64,000 nucleotides of DNA, taken from the NCBI RefSeq assembly GCF_005771495.1, contig NZ_VAUW01000006.1, positions 1 through 64,000 on the forward strand, in the 5' to 3' direction. The notes under the pieces were generated by a model. That model saw only the letters and a program-made list of their open reading frames with translations. It was not told the origin of the DNA and made no database searches. Shown in pieces: positions 1-9,132 of this stretch. A program made the translations under genes and the position numbers. The stretch's first letter is position 1. The number at the start of each line of letters is the position of its first letter. The DNA comes from Maribacter sp. ACAM166. GTDB taxonomy: Bacteria; Bacteroidota; Bacteroidia; Flavobacteriales; Flavobacteriaceae.

Positions 1-115
1 CTTTGGTAATTTCTTGGTGAATATTATCTCAGGCCTTATTGCATATAGCTTCTTGCCCAAGAAACCTAGCATCAAATATCAAACCGTTAAAACAAATCAA
101 CTAGTTATGTTTTAA
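1..115 (+). CDS. C-terminal end of an integral membrane protein (partial)
   Basis: The frame beginning at base 2 is open from the left edge and ends in TAA at 113-115, giving about 37 residues. They read as the end of a hydrophobic helix (NFLVNIISGLIAYSFLP) followed by a short basic and polar tail. This is typical of the last transmembrane segment and cytoplasmic tail of a membrane protein. The gene is cut by the window edge and I do not recognise the family. Its last 11 bp overlap the stop end of the convergent antiporter gene on the other strand. Seen: open frame and hydrophobic helix. Inferred: membrane protein. Confidence 0.45.
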   Translation, partial: FGNFLVNIISGLIAYSFLPKKPSIKYQTVKTNQLVMF

Positions 116-1937
116 TCGAACTCAGGTTTTTACCCAAATAGGCTAGTTTGTAGCCTTCCTGTATATCTGTGAATTCTTTGCTGAATGCTGTTATAATATG
201 AATATCGCCATCAGTGTCTTTAAGAAATAAGGGGACGATGTCAGCGTCGGCCTTTGTGATTTCTATCAAACCTTCATAATGCTCTGTATCATGAAGTTCA
301 ATTTCATGTATCGCCGGATACTTTCTAGCAGCTTCCGTCAGTTTTATGAAATCATCGGTATGGGAAAATAAACCTTCTTTCGGATTATTTTCAGGATCTC
401 CCATTTCATCGGCATCCACCAATCTAAAAGAACCATTTTCTCCAAATGCACTTTGAAATTTATTAATGGCATATTTATTAATATCAGAGTTGCCAGTCAA
501 TGCCATTAAATACCCAATGTCATTAAGTTCTATATTATCTGTCAAACTATCGGAATAAATATTGGCTGAAATTGCTTCTAAGCCCAGTTTATTCGCCTTG
601 TCAATATTTGATTGATTATTATCAATCAACACCACATGCCTAGCGTTTTGATGTAAATAGTTGCCGATAAGCCTAGATGCTTTTGAGGCGCCCAGAATTA
701 AAATTCCCTCTGATTTGTTCAGAAATACGCCAACCAGTTTAGCGAACATACGAGCAGTAGTGGCGTTCAATAGAACGGTACCCAGCACAATCATAAACAC
801 CAAAGGGGTAATATACTCAGCACCCGGTTCACCTTTAGATAATAGCTTAGAACCAAATAGAGAAGCTATACCTGCTGCAACGATACCTCTAGGGCCAACC
901 CAACTAATAAATAGTTTTTCGTTAAACTTTAAATTAGAGCCCATTGAACTAAGGAAAACTCCAAGCGGCCTTATTAATAAGACAATGGATAAAAATAAAG
1001 CCACCGTTTTCCATGTATATATTAATTCAAGATCTGCAATATTGATATTGGCTGCAAGTAAAATGAATAATATTGAAATTAGTAGAATACTCAATGATTC
1101 CTTAAAGTAGAGTAGCTCTTTAATATTGGGTAAATTGGTATTCCCCATGACCATCCCCATGACCACAACGGCCAACAGTCCAGATTCATGCGCGAAAACA
1201 TCTGACATTACGAACACGCCCAACACCACTGAAAGTGTGACTACGTTCAATAAATAATGTGGAATAAAGTTCTTTTTAATTAAAAAAGTAAGGGCATGGG
1301 CAAAGGTGAAGCCGAATGTAAACCCAAACAATAAAATTTTTCCGAATTCAATCAATGCCGTCACCGTATATGCCTGTCCTTCTCCTACGCTGATAAACTC
1401 GTATACCAAAACGGCTGCCAACGCGCCAATGGGGTCAATAAGAATTCCTTCCCATTTTAGAATGGCCGAAACATCCTTTTTAAGTGGAATATTTCGTAGA
1501 ATGGGCGTAATTACCGTTGGCCCTGTAACGATAATCAATGCCGAGAACAAGAAACATAGTTGCCAAGAAAGACCGAACAGAAAATAAGCTGCCAATGCGG
1601 CACCAAAAAACGTAGTGACACTTCCTAGTGTGATTAATTTAGTAATCACTGGGCCAATACTGCTTATCTCAGAACGCTTAAGGGTCAATCCGCCTTCAAA
1701 TAATATGATACTTATGGCAAGTGACACAAAATAATACAGACTGTCCCCCGGAAAGAGACCTTTTTCCCCATTCCAAATTGGCTCTATGATTTTAGAACCA
1801 TCTACCGTATAAAGCGTAGAAAATGGCCCTACCAATAAACCAATAAGTATCAAAGGTAATATGGCAGGCAGTTTTAAACGCCACGCCACCCATTGAGCGA
1901 GTATTCCCAAAATAATAATTCCAGCAAGCTCTAGCAT
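105..1937 (-). CDS. CPA1-family sodium:proton antiporter with C-terminal nucleotide-binding-like domain
   Basis: A 610-residue inner-membrane cation/proton antiporter, expected to exchange Na+ (or K+) for H+ for pH and salt homeostasis. The first ~400 residues are a run of about a dozen hydrophobic segments with CPA1 signatures: FEGGLTL near residue 80, GPTVITPILR near 140, and EGILIDPIGA near 165, whose Asp belongs to the ion-binding site of this family. From about residue 410 a cytosolic Rossmann-like part starts (GILILGASKASRLIG, then an acidic strand end VVLIDNN), as in TrkA-N/RCK domains that regulate transport by nucleotide or ligand binding. The start ATG is immediately followed by a hydrophobic helix, as expected. 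It converges on the membrane-protein gene at the left edge and is divergent from the stress-protein gene. Confidence 0.9.
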   Translation of the reverse strand: MLELAGIIILGILAQWVAWRLKLPAILPLILIGLLVGPFSTLYTVDGSKIIEPIWNGEKGLFPGDSLYYFVSLAISIILFEGGLTLKRSEISSIGPVITKLITLGSVTTFFGAALAAYFLFGLSWQLCFLFSALIIVTGPTVITPILRNIPLKKDVSAILKWEGILIDPIGALAAVLVYEFISVGEGQAYTVTALIEFGKILLFGFTFGFTFAHALTFLIKKNFIPHYLLNVVTLSVVLGVFVMSDVFAHESGLLAVVVMGMVMGNTNLPNIKELLYFKESLSILLISILFILLAANINIADLELIYTWKTVALFLSIVLLIRPLGVFLSSMGSNLKFNEKLFISWVGPRGIVAAGIASLFGSKLLSKGEPGAEYITPLVFMIVLGTVLLNATTARMFAKLVGVFLNKSEGILILGASKASRLIGNYLHQNARHVVLIDNNQSNIDKANKLGLEAISANIYSDSLTDNIELNDIGYLMALTGNSDINKYAINKFQSAFGENGSFRLVDADEMGDPENNPKEGLFSHTDDFIKLTEAARKYPAIHEIELHDTEHYEGLIEITKADADIVPLFLKDTDGDIHIITAFSKEFTDIQEGYKLAYLGKNLSSIKT

Positions 1938-2052
1938 ATTATTTTTTTGTTAAAAATAACAATTATACAGGATTAAATACCATAAATTTTTAATCTAAAC
2001 CATGCATTTTAACCAAGTGAAATAGCAAGCCTGTTTTCCATCTTATAATTAA

Positions 2053-2943
2053 ATGTTATCTTGGAACGCACAACCCTATATTACACATCTTATCAAGCTA
2101 TATAAATCAATTTTATTCGGATTTGCCTTTTCCCCTTCGCTTAGGATAAATATCCTTGAAACTACCCGTATCGCTAATTTTCTAGATTGTAAGTTGATTT
2201 TATTGCATGTTGGAACAAAAACTCCGGCGAAATCAGAGAAAATCAATACCATAATTTCACAAACCGAACACGCAAACCTTTCCATAACTATACTTTGGGA
2301 AGAAGGAAACCCAGAATCAGTCATTACAGAAGCCTGCTTAAATTTAAAGATTGATCTCTTAATTTTAGGCGCTTTACAACGTGAAAATAAGTTTCAGTTT
2401 TACTTAGGTTCTATAGCCAGAAAGCTGACGCGTAAGGTTAACTGTTCGGTTCTTTTGTTGATAAAACCTTCTGATAAAAGAGTGCCATGTAAACATGTTG
2501 TCGTTAATGGACTTGATGCTCCAGAAACTGCTATGGCAATAGAGCATGCCTTTTACTTTTCTAATTTATTGGGGGCACAACAAATTACGATTGTAGAGGA
2601 AATTCTAACCAAAGAAATTCAAGTTACCGTTGAGGATGACCGTTCCTTAAAAAAAGCGAATATTATTAAACAACGTTTACGGCAAAGAGAAGAGTCTAGG
2701 GTCAAAAACATTGTTGAAGCACTACCTGTCGATATTACCAAAAACCTCAAAGTAAAGACCCAAAGTATTTTTGGAAAAAGAGGCTATTCAATAGGGCATT
2801 ACGCAGAGGTAGTTAGGGCCGATCTTTTAGTATTGAACGCCCCTGTAAAGTCTGGTATTTGGGACCGTATTTTTCCGCATGATATTGAATATATATTATC
2901 TGATTTACCAACCGATTTATTAATTGTTAGAAAGCAAATTTGA
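2053..2943 (+). CDS. Tandem universal stress protein (UspA family)
   Basis: A 296-residue cytoplasmic protein with two Usp folds. The first starts near residue 18 (KSILFGFAFSPSLRINILE) and ends with the nucleotide-loop pattern G-SIARKLTRKVNCSVLLL near 120-137. The second spans about 150-295 and ends DLLIVRK, but lacks a clear G-x2-G-x9-G(S/T) signature, so only the first half may bind ATP. About 15 residues precede the normal Usp start, so the ATG at 2053 may be slightly too far upstream, but no better ATG exists. Its stop overlaps the TTG start of the SulP transporter gene by 4 bp. This implies translational coupling and a stress- or energy-dependent role linked to that transporter. Confidence 0.8.
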   Translation: MLSWNAQPYITHLIKLYKSILFGFAFSPSLRINILETTRIANFLDCKLILLHVGTKTPAKSEKINTIISQTEHANLSITILWEEGNPESVITEACLNLKIDLLILGALQRENKFQFYLGSIARKLTRKVNCSVLLLIKPSDKRVPCKHVVVNGLDAPETAMAIEHAFYFSNLLGAQQITIVEEILTKEIQVTVEDDRSLKKANIIKQRLRQREESRVKNIVEALPVDITKNLKVKTQSIFGKRGYSIGHYAEVVRADLLVLNAPVKSGIWDRIFPHDIEYILSDLPTDLLIVRKQI

Positions 2944-5162
2944 GCGCTAAAAAAAAGAAAACCGCTACGTTTTTAGGTACGCTGCCCAAGAATTTATTTT
3001 CTGGTTTCGTGGTGTCTTTAATAGCCCTTCCCTTAGGGCTCGGACTGGCTTTAGCGAGCGAGGCCCCTCCTATATCCGGTATTATTGCTGCAGTGGTTGG
3101 CGGCGTAGTAGTTTCGCTTTTAGGTGGCTCGAATGTCACCATTACTGGACCAGGGAATGGAATGGTGATTGTGTTATTGAGTGCAATTACAACTTTAGGC
3201 GCAGGTAATATGTATGAAGGTTATCTTTTTACGTTAGCTGCAGTTGTATTTTCCGGTATCTTAATGCTTATCCTTGGGTTTCTTAAAATGGGCCGACTGG
3301 CAGATTTCTTTCCGGCATCTGCTATTGAGGGTATGCTGGCGGCCATAGGCTTAGGCATACTAGCCAAACAGTTTCATATTATGATCGGTCATAATAACGA
3401 GCAAGGTAGTATCGTTCACTTATTGTTACAAATACCAGAAGGCATTCTTGGCCTATATAATAATTATCATTTAGAACAGCTAATTGCCGCAATTATCGGG
3501 CTGATCGCTCTACTGATCATGGCAAATTATTCTAAGATCAGAAATAAGTATTTACATCTTATTCCCGCCCCAATGTGGATATTGATTTTAACTGTGACCT
3601 TCAGTTATGTTTTTGATTGGATAGACGTGCCCTATCCCTTACAGGGTGAGTTTTTGGTCAATATTCCAGATAACATCCTGTCTAATTTAGCCTTTCCTAA
3701 TTTTTCAAAAGTGCTTAAATTAGAATTTATAGTGGCTGTTTTCTCTATCACCCTTATCGCTAGCATCGAATCATTATTAAGCATAAAAGCAGTAGACAAG
3801 CTTGATCCTGAGCGTAGAAGATCTAATGTAAATAAAGACCTTAAAGCTCTTGGTCTCGCCACTACACTTAGTGGTTTAGTAGGTGGTTTGAACGTAGTCA
3901 CGGTGATTGCGAGAAGCTCCGTTAATGTAAACAACGGAGCGACCAATAAATCTGCTAATTTTTTTCATGCCCTTTTCCTAATTATATTTGTGCTCCTTTT
4001 TCAAGATCAATTAAAACGAATACCGTTGGCTGCTTTAGCTGCGATTTTAGTATATACTGGTTACAAGCTTGCTACACCGAAGAACATTAGAAAAATTGCC
4101 CGAATCGGTAAAGAACAGATTATCATTTTTACAGTAACCCTACTAACGACCTTATTTACAAATCTGATAACCGGTATAGCAATTGGGATTGTAATGACCT
4201 TCTTAATTCACGTTGCGCTTAATAAGAGTATTTTATTGTTCGTAAATAATTTGGTAAAGCCCAATATATTAATGTTCAAAGAAAAGGATGGAGGTAATTA
4301 TTACATCAGCGTAAAGTACTTCTCTAGTTTTCTTAACTTTTATAGATTAAAGAATAAATTGGATATTATTCCGGAAAATGAAAATGTAATACTTGATTTT
4401 TCATTATGCAATTTTGTAGACCACACCGTAATGGAAGGCCTAGAGAATTATGTGGACAACTTTACTAAAAAAGAGGGAAGTATTGAATTAATTGGGCTCG
4501 ATAAGCATGGTGCAGATTCCAAACATCCATTTGCAATTCGTAAATTGTTGCCATTGGCCAAACTTGGGCCTATTCAGAAATATTTCACCAAAAGACAGGG
4601 TCTTTTGAAAGTTATGGCCAAAGAATACAACTGGTCGTATATGCCAAATCGATCTAATAAAACTAAATTTTTAAATAAGTTCATTTTCTTTAGAACGAGA
4701 AAAGTCCCTTTTTTCTATAACAGCTTTTACGACGAAACAAAAACGTTTCATCTATTTGATGTGGAGTTTAGTGAGGGTGAATTCATTGCGCGCGAAGTAG
4801 TAAAGGCAACGATATTACATATAAAGCTAAAGCAACCAATGCCAGTATTTACATTGGATAAGGAAGGGCTTTTAGATTTCATATATGGTATGGCAGGTTT
4901 TAAAGACATTCAATTGGAAAATCATCCCGATTTTAACAAACGCTTTTTCTTAAGTGGTGAAGATCAATCTGAAATTCAAAATCTGTTTACTGACGAATTG
5001 ATATTGTTTTTAGAAAGCAACCCGTATTACCACGTTGAAACAAACGGGAATTCTATTATGATTTTAAAGAAAGAGCGCCTTTTAAGTGTTAAAGAAATTA
5101 AAGCAATGCTTTATTTTGGAAAACAATTAAACCTACTGTTGAATCAAAATAGTACCGCTTAA
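2940..5162 (+). CDS. SulP-family inorganic anion transporter with STAS domain
   Basis: A 740-residue transporter of the SulP/SLC26 family. These carry sulfate, bicarbonate or other anions across the inner membrane. The SulP core occupies about residues 12-430 (start GFVVSLIALPLGLGLAL, then GGSNVTITGPGNGMV). A STAS-like domain follows around 450-540 (NVILDFSLCNFVDHTVMEGL). Roughly 190 further residues at the C-terminus match nothing I recognise. The start is a TTG in the overlap TTGA with the stop of the Usp gene upstream, so the two proteins are probably made together. The substrate cannot be read from sequence. In marine flavobacteria SulP proteins are often proposed as bicarbonate carriers, but no carbonic anhydrase gene is next to it here. 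Confidence 0.88.
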   Translation: MSAKKKKTATFLGTLPKNLFSGFVVSLIALPLGLGLALASEAPPISGIIAAVVGGVVVSLLGGSNVTITGPGNGMVIVLLSAITTLGAGNMYEGYLFTLAAVVFSGILMLILGFLKMGRLADFFPASAIEGMLAAIGLGILAKQFHIMIGHNNEQGSIVHLLLQIPEGILGLYNNYHLEQLIAAIIGLIALLIMANYSKIRNKYLHLIPAPMWILILTVTFSYVFDWIDVPYPLQGEFLVNIPDNILSNLAFPNFSKVLKLEFIVAVFSITLIASIESLLSIKAVDKLDPERRRSNVNKDLKALGLATTLSGLVGGLNVVTVIARSSVNVNNGATNKSANFFHALFLIIFVLLFQDQLKRIPLAALAAILVYTGYKLATPKNIRKIARIGKEQIIIFTVTLLTTLFTNLITGIAIGIVMTFLIHVALNKSILLFVNNLVKPNILMFKEKDGGNYYISVKYFSSFLNFYRLKNKLDIIPENENVILDFSLCNFVDHTVMEGLENYVDNFTKKEGSIELIGLDKHGADSKHPFAIRKLLPLAKLGPIQKYFTKRQGLLKVMAKEYNWSYMPNRSNKTKFLNKFIFFRTRKVPFFYNSFYDETKTFHLFDVEFSEGEFIAREVVKATILHIKLKQPMPVFTLDKEGLLDFIYGMAGFKDIQLENHPDFNKRFFLSGEDQSEIQNLFTDELILFLESNPYYHVETNGNSIMILKKERLLSVKEIKAMLYFGKQLNLLLNQNSTA

Positions 5163-5700
5163 AACTTGTATAATACAATACGTATTAATTTAAACCAACT
5201 CCTCATTCTACTGACACAGTAACTCTAGAGTATCTATTTATTTGGTGTTCTTAATAGGGTATTGGGTAGGGGTCAATATTAATATAAGTACCATTAAAAT
5301 TAGTTATAAATCAAAATACTGTGTTGCCTATTCGTTCAATTAGACATGCTATTTTTAATATCTATTTAGGGGTGACATTGTTAAAAGATAAAGGTAATCC
5401 TACAAGATAATAAGAGAAAACTTAGCTTTATACGTGTCTTTTCTTAAATTTGTTAAAAATTGCCAATTTTATGTTTAGTCCCCTGGTAATATTTAATTCA
5501 GCATACATCAGCTATTAATATTTAATCATGGTTCTCCTTGACAAAATGTACTGTATCAATTTTAGTATAAAAAAGGCATGTACAAATTAAATTTAGTTAG
5601 GCAAATAATGGAGATTAATACGGTTTATTGTCTTGCCTACTTATACATAATTCAAATTATATGAATGCTGCCCTAACTTCTAATTGCAAAAATTCATATA
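5163..5700. other. Gene-free spacer of 538 bp
   Basis: AT-rich spacer between the SulP gene and the histidine kinase gene. All frames are broken and I found no RNA gene. The only structure noted is a 7-bp inverted repeat, TAGGCAA at 5598-5604 and TTGCCTA at 5633-5639, with a loop of about 28 nt. It is presumably the regulatory region of the downstream kinase gene. Confidence 0.4.
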
Positions 5701-7647
5701 GTGCTTAAAACTAAACAACCCTCTTTTTTCAAAAAACCACTAACTGCAGGTGTTCTGGTGTTTATTTTGGTATGTATTATTACTCAGGTAATTAGCTATC
5801 AGAGATTTCAACTATTGCAGAAAACTGAACAACAAGAGGTCAATGAAAGAGTCTTAAGCTTAAAAGAGGATTTACAGAATGTGCTTGGACAAAGTTTTAT
5901 GGCGACAAAAACCTTGTCGTTTATTGTGGAAAACTATGGTATTCCCCATGATTTTGACCGCATTGCTCAATTATTATTAAGCAGCAATAAAAATATTGAA
6001 GCTTTAGAGCTTGCTAATAGCCAAGGTGTTATTACCCATGTGTATCCATCAAGGGATAATGATGTTTTAGGTTTTAATATCCTACAAGATTCCATAAGTA
6101 GGTACGCAGCGCTCACAACAGTTAAAAGAAAAGATTATTTTACGGCGGGTCCGTTTCACTTAAAACAAGGGGGTGCGGGTTTTGTGGGTCGTACACCATT
6201 ATTCAGCGCAGGTGACTTCGCTGGTTTTGCTTCTGCAATTGTACGTTTACCCACAATTATAAGTGCCGTACAAATAGATTCTTTAAGTGATACTCAATTT
6301 TCCTATCAATTGGCTAAAATCAATCCTGATCAATCGGAAGATGTCTTTTACCGTTCTAATGAAATTTCAATTAAAGATGCTATTAAAGTGCCCCTGACCA
6401 CAAGTCAAGGGGAATGGAAGCTTTATGTCATCTCTAATCAAACACCACCATATTCAACAATTCTTATCTTTTCCTTTTTGGGACTACTACTTGCTATTGT
6501 TTGTGGTGTTCTTGTTTGGTTTCTTGTACTTCAACCATATAGATTAAATCAATTAGTACAAGAAAAAACAGTATTGTTAAGGGAAAGCAACAACAAATTC
6601 AAATCATTGGTGGAACAAGCCTCAGACGGCATATTTCTTACAAGTCCAAAAGGTGTCATTTTAGAGGTAAATAGCAAGGGGGCTGAGATGTTGGGCTATA
6701 CCTTAAATGAATTAATAGGTTTAACCTTAAAGGATATTTATGACTCCGAAGAAGTACGTTATAACCCTATTAAATTTAAGGAATTAAAAGCAGGTAAGGT
6801 TATTCTGCATGAGCGTAAAATGATTAGAAAGGATGGTAGCCATTTTTACGGAGAAGTCAATGCTAAAATGGATCTCAATGGTAATTTATTGGGCGTTTTG
6901 AGAGATAGCACTGAACGAAAAGAGGCAGAAAAAAGTTTAGAAGCTCAAAATTTAGAACTTACGAAAACTAATTCTGAACTAGATAGTTTCGTCTATAGCG
7001 CCTCACATGAACTAAGAGCTCCCCTATCTTCGGTTTTAGGACTCATAAACATCATATTATCCGAACAAAACAATCCTAATTTGGTTTTTCAAATAAATAT
7101 GATGGAAAAATCGATTAAAAGATTAGATGATTTCATCAAGGATATTATAACGTACTCTCGAAATAAGCACTTAGAAATTGAGGTGAGGAATATAAAATTC
7201 AGTAATTTAATAAAAATTTCATTGGAAAATTTCTCGTATTTAGAGAATGCAAACAAAATAAATATGCATTCCAATGTCAATGATAAAGTTGATTTTGTTT
7301 CTGATAATAAGAGAATTTCAATTCTATTGAATAATTTTATATCTAATGCAATCAAGTACCATGATGTAAGTAAAGATTCCCCTTCAATTTGGATTAATAT
7401 TGAAACCACAAAAAAGGAAGCTATTATAAAAATAAAGGACAATGGTCTGGGAATGGAAGAAGAGCAATTAGATAAAATTTTTGATATGTTCTACAGAATA
7501 TCATCGCAAATAATGGGAACAGGTATTGGTTTATTTATAGTCAAAGAAGTATTAGCAAAATTAAAAGGCTCTATAGAAGTAGAGTCTGTATTGGGGGCGG
7601 GAACAATGTTTACCTTAAAAATACCAAATGAATCAGATAGAAAATAA
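5701..7647 (+). CDS. Membrane sensor histidine kinase: CHASE-like sensor, PAS, HisKA and HATPase_c
   Basis: A 648-residue two-component sensor kinase. A transmembrane helix near residues 15-33 and a second near 253-275 bracket an extracytoplasmic CHASE-like sensor of about 220 residues (conserved-looking GFNILQDSISR and GPFHLKQGGAGFVGRTPLF). A PAS domain follows (about 295-405, SLVEQASDGIFLTSPKGVILE). Then comes the phosphoacceptor segment SYSASHEL-type with His436 (YSASHELRAPLSSVLG), and an ATPase domain with N box (NNFISNAIKYH), G1 (DNGLGM) and G2 (GTGIGLFIVKE). The start codon is GTG. The next gene, a receiver-only response regulator, begins at or within its end, so they form a pair. The ligand cannot be predicted. 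Confidence 0.9.
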   Translation: MLKTKQPSFFKKPLTAGVLVFILVCIITQVISYQRFQLLQKTEQQEVNERVLSLKEDLQNVLGQSFMATKTLSFIVENYGIPHDFDRIAQLLLSSNKNIEALELANSQGVITHVYPSRDNDVLGFNILQDSISRYAALTTVKRKDYFTAGPFHLKQGGAGFVGRTPLFSAGDFAGFASAIVRLPTIISAVQIDSLSDTQFSYQLAKINPDQSEDVFYRSNEISIKDAIKVPLTTSQGEWKLYVISNQTPPYSTILIFSFLGLLLAIVCGVLVWFLVLQPYRLNQLVQEKTVLLRESNNKFKSLVEQASDGIFLTSPKGVILEVNSKGAEMLGYTLNELIGLTLKDIYDSEEVRYNPIKFKELKAGKVILHERKMIRKDGSHFYGEVNAKMDLNGNLLGVLRDSTERKEAEKSLEAQNLELTKTNSELDSFVYSASHELRAPLSSVLGLINIILSEQNNPNLVFQINMMEKSIKRLDDFIKDIITYSRNKHLEIEVRNIKFSNLIKISLENFSYLENANKINMHSNVNDKVDFVSDNKRISILLNNFISNAIKYHDVSKDSPSIWINIETTKKEAIIKIKDNGLGMEEEQLDKIFDMFYRISSQIMGTGIGLFIVKEVLAKLKGSIEVESVLGAGTMFTLKIPNESDRK

Positions 7648-7648
7648 A

Positions 7649-8047
7649 ATGAATGAGGATATCAGCGTATTATTAATAGACGATTCGGATGTGGATAATT
7701 TTATCAACAAAGTCATAATTTCGAAAGAAGAATGTATTTCTAAAATCACGGTCAAGACTTCTGGCGTTGATGCTTTAGAATATTTGAATAGTATACTCGA
7801 CAATCCAAAAGCGTATCCAGATATGATTTTTCTAGATATCAAAATGCCAAGAATGAACGGTTTTGAATTCTTAGATCACTATATGAAATTACCGGAAACA
7901 CTAAAAGAACACTGTAAAATATTCATTCTTAGCTCCTCATTAGACCCGCTAGATTTTGAAAAGGGAAAAGAATATAGCGTGGTAAAAAAACACCTAACAA
8001 AGCCTTTGGCGCATCATCAAATTAGCGACCTGTTCGTAGAGGCTTAA
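7649..8047 (+). CDS. Single-domain response regulator (REC only)
   Basis: A receiver-domain protein of about 132 residues without an output domain. The acidic pocket is in VLLIDDSDVDN, the phosphoacceptor Asp is in IFLDIKMPRMNG (residue 63 counting from this start), and the Thr/Ser and Lys switch positions are in FILSSS and LTKPL. It probably relays phosphate from the CHASE-PAS kinase just upstream, either as a diffusible intermediate or by protein-protein contact. I placed the start at the ATG at 7649, 2 bp after the kinase stop. An in-frame ATG at 7628 would add seven residues and overlap the kinase gene by 20 bp. Confidence 0.88.
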   Translation: MNEDISVLLIDDSDVDNFINKVIISKEECISKITVKTSGVDALEYLNSILDNPKAYPDMIFLDIKMPRMNGFEFLDHYMKLPETLKEHCKIFILSSSLDPLDFEKGKEYSVVKKHLTKPLAHHQISDLFVEA

Positions 8048-8216
8048 TGACCTCAAGGCACATGGTTTTTTATAAGTTTTACCTTTATTTTCTAATACAA
8101 TAAATTGTTCTAATTTCTATACATAGGTCAAAAATCACTTTTCTGCTCCTTAGCCAAATGATAATATATTCTTAATCCAACCTAGGATTTCATACGCTTT
8201 TATTATTTTGCCCCTT

Positions 8217-9077
8217 ATGAAAATTTATCCTGTTGAAACTGGTAATTTTAAATTAGACGGTGGTGCAATGTTCGGCGTTGTTCCAAAGACCATTTGGCAA
8301 AGAACGAACCCTGCAGATAGTCGTAATTTAATTGATATAGCCGCACGTAGCCTTTTAATTGAAGATGGTGACCGCCTTATTTTAGTAGATACTGGAATGG
8401 GAAATAAGCAATCAGATAAATTTTTTGGATACTACTATCGCTGGGGAGATTTTAATATTGATTCGTCCTTAGATAAAATTGGTTTCCATAGGGATGATAT
8501 TACCGATGTTTTTTTGACTCACTTGCACTTTGACCATTGTGGCGGTGCTATTCAGTGGAACAAGGATAGAACAGGGTATGAACCCGCGTTTAAGAATGCG
8601 CGTTTCTGGTCGAATGAGAAGCATTGGAAATGGGCAACGGAACCAAACCCAAGAGAAAAAGCTTCGTTTTTAAAGGAAAACCTCATCCCTATGCAAGAAA
8701 GTGGTCAATTGAACTTTATTGACCACACAAACAAAAACTACCTTAATAATAGCCCGTTAGGTTTTGATATTCGTTTTGTTGACGGACATACTGAAAAACA
8801 AATGTTACCCCAATTTCAATATAAAGACAAGACCATTGCCTACGTAGCAGACCTTATACCTACTGTAGGCCATATTCCATTGCCTTATGTAATTGGCTAC
8901 GATACTAGACCGTTGATTACAATGACAGAGAAAGAACTGTTTTTAAATCAAGCCGCTGAAAACAACTACTATCTGTTTTTTGAACATGATGCACATAACC
9001 AATTGTGTACCCTAAAACAAACGGATAAAGGTGTTCGTTTAAATCAAGTATTTACCTTTGATGAAGTTTTCAATTAA
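8217..9077 (+). CDS. Metallo-beta-lactamase-fold hydrolase
   Basis: A 286-residue MBL-fold metalloenzyme, probably cytoplasmic because there is no signal peptide. The metal motif is His102-x-His104-x-Asp106-His107 (THLHFDHCGG), preceded by the Asp-Thr-Gly strand LILVDTGMGN. Downstream metal-site features are VDGHTEKQ (His), VADLIPT (Asp) and FEHDAH (His). The overall pattern resembles the lactonase/quorum-quenching and N-acyl hydrolase branch rather than antibiotic-destroying beta-lactamases, but the substrate is not predictable. I chose ATG 8217 over an in-frame TTG at 8208, because the latter sits inside the TATTTTG word that looks like a -7 promoter box. Confidence 0.85.
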   Translation: MKIYPVETGNFKLDGGAMFGVVPKTIWQRTNPADSRNLIDIAARSLLIEDGDRLILVDTGMGNKQSDKFFGYYYRWGDFNIDSSLDKIGFHRDDITDVFLTHLHFDHCGGAIQWNKDRTGYEPAFKNARFWSNEKHWKWATEPNPREKASFLKENLIPMQESGQLNFIDHTNKNYLNNSPLGFDIRFVDGHTEKQMLPQFQYKDKTIAYVADLIPTVGHIPLPYVIGYDTRPLITMTEKELFLNQAAENNYYLFFEHDAHNQLCTLKQTDKGVRLNQVFTFDEVFN

Positions 9078-9132
9078 TTTACGCACTACTAATATATTCA
9101 CAAATAAATTTTTTATTAAAAGTTGCCCACAT

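Noticed and set aside
661-1110. Plus-strand frame of 149 codons inside the antiporter gene
   Set aside because: Antisense to a clear membrane transporter; hydrophobic codons read backwards often leave open frames.
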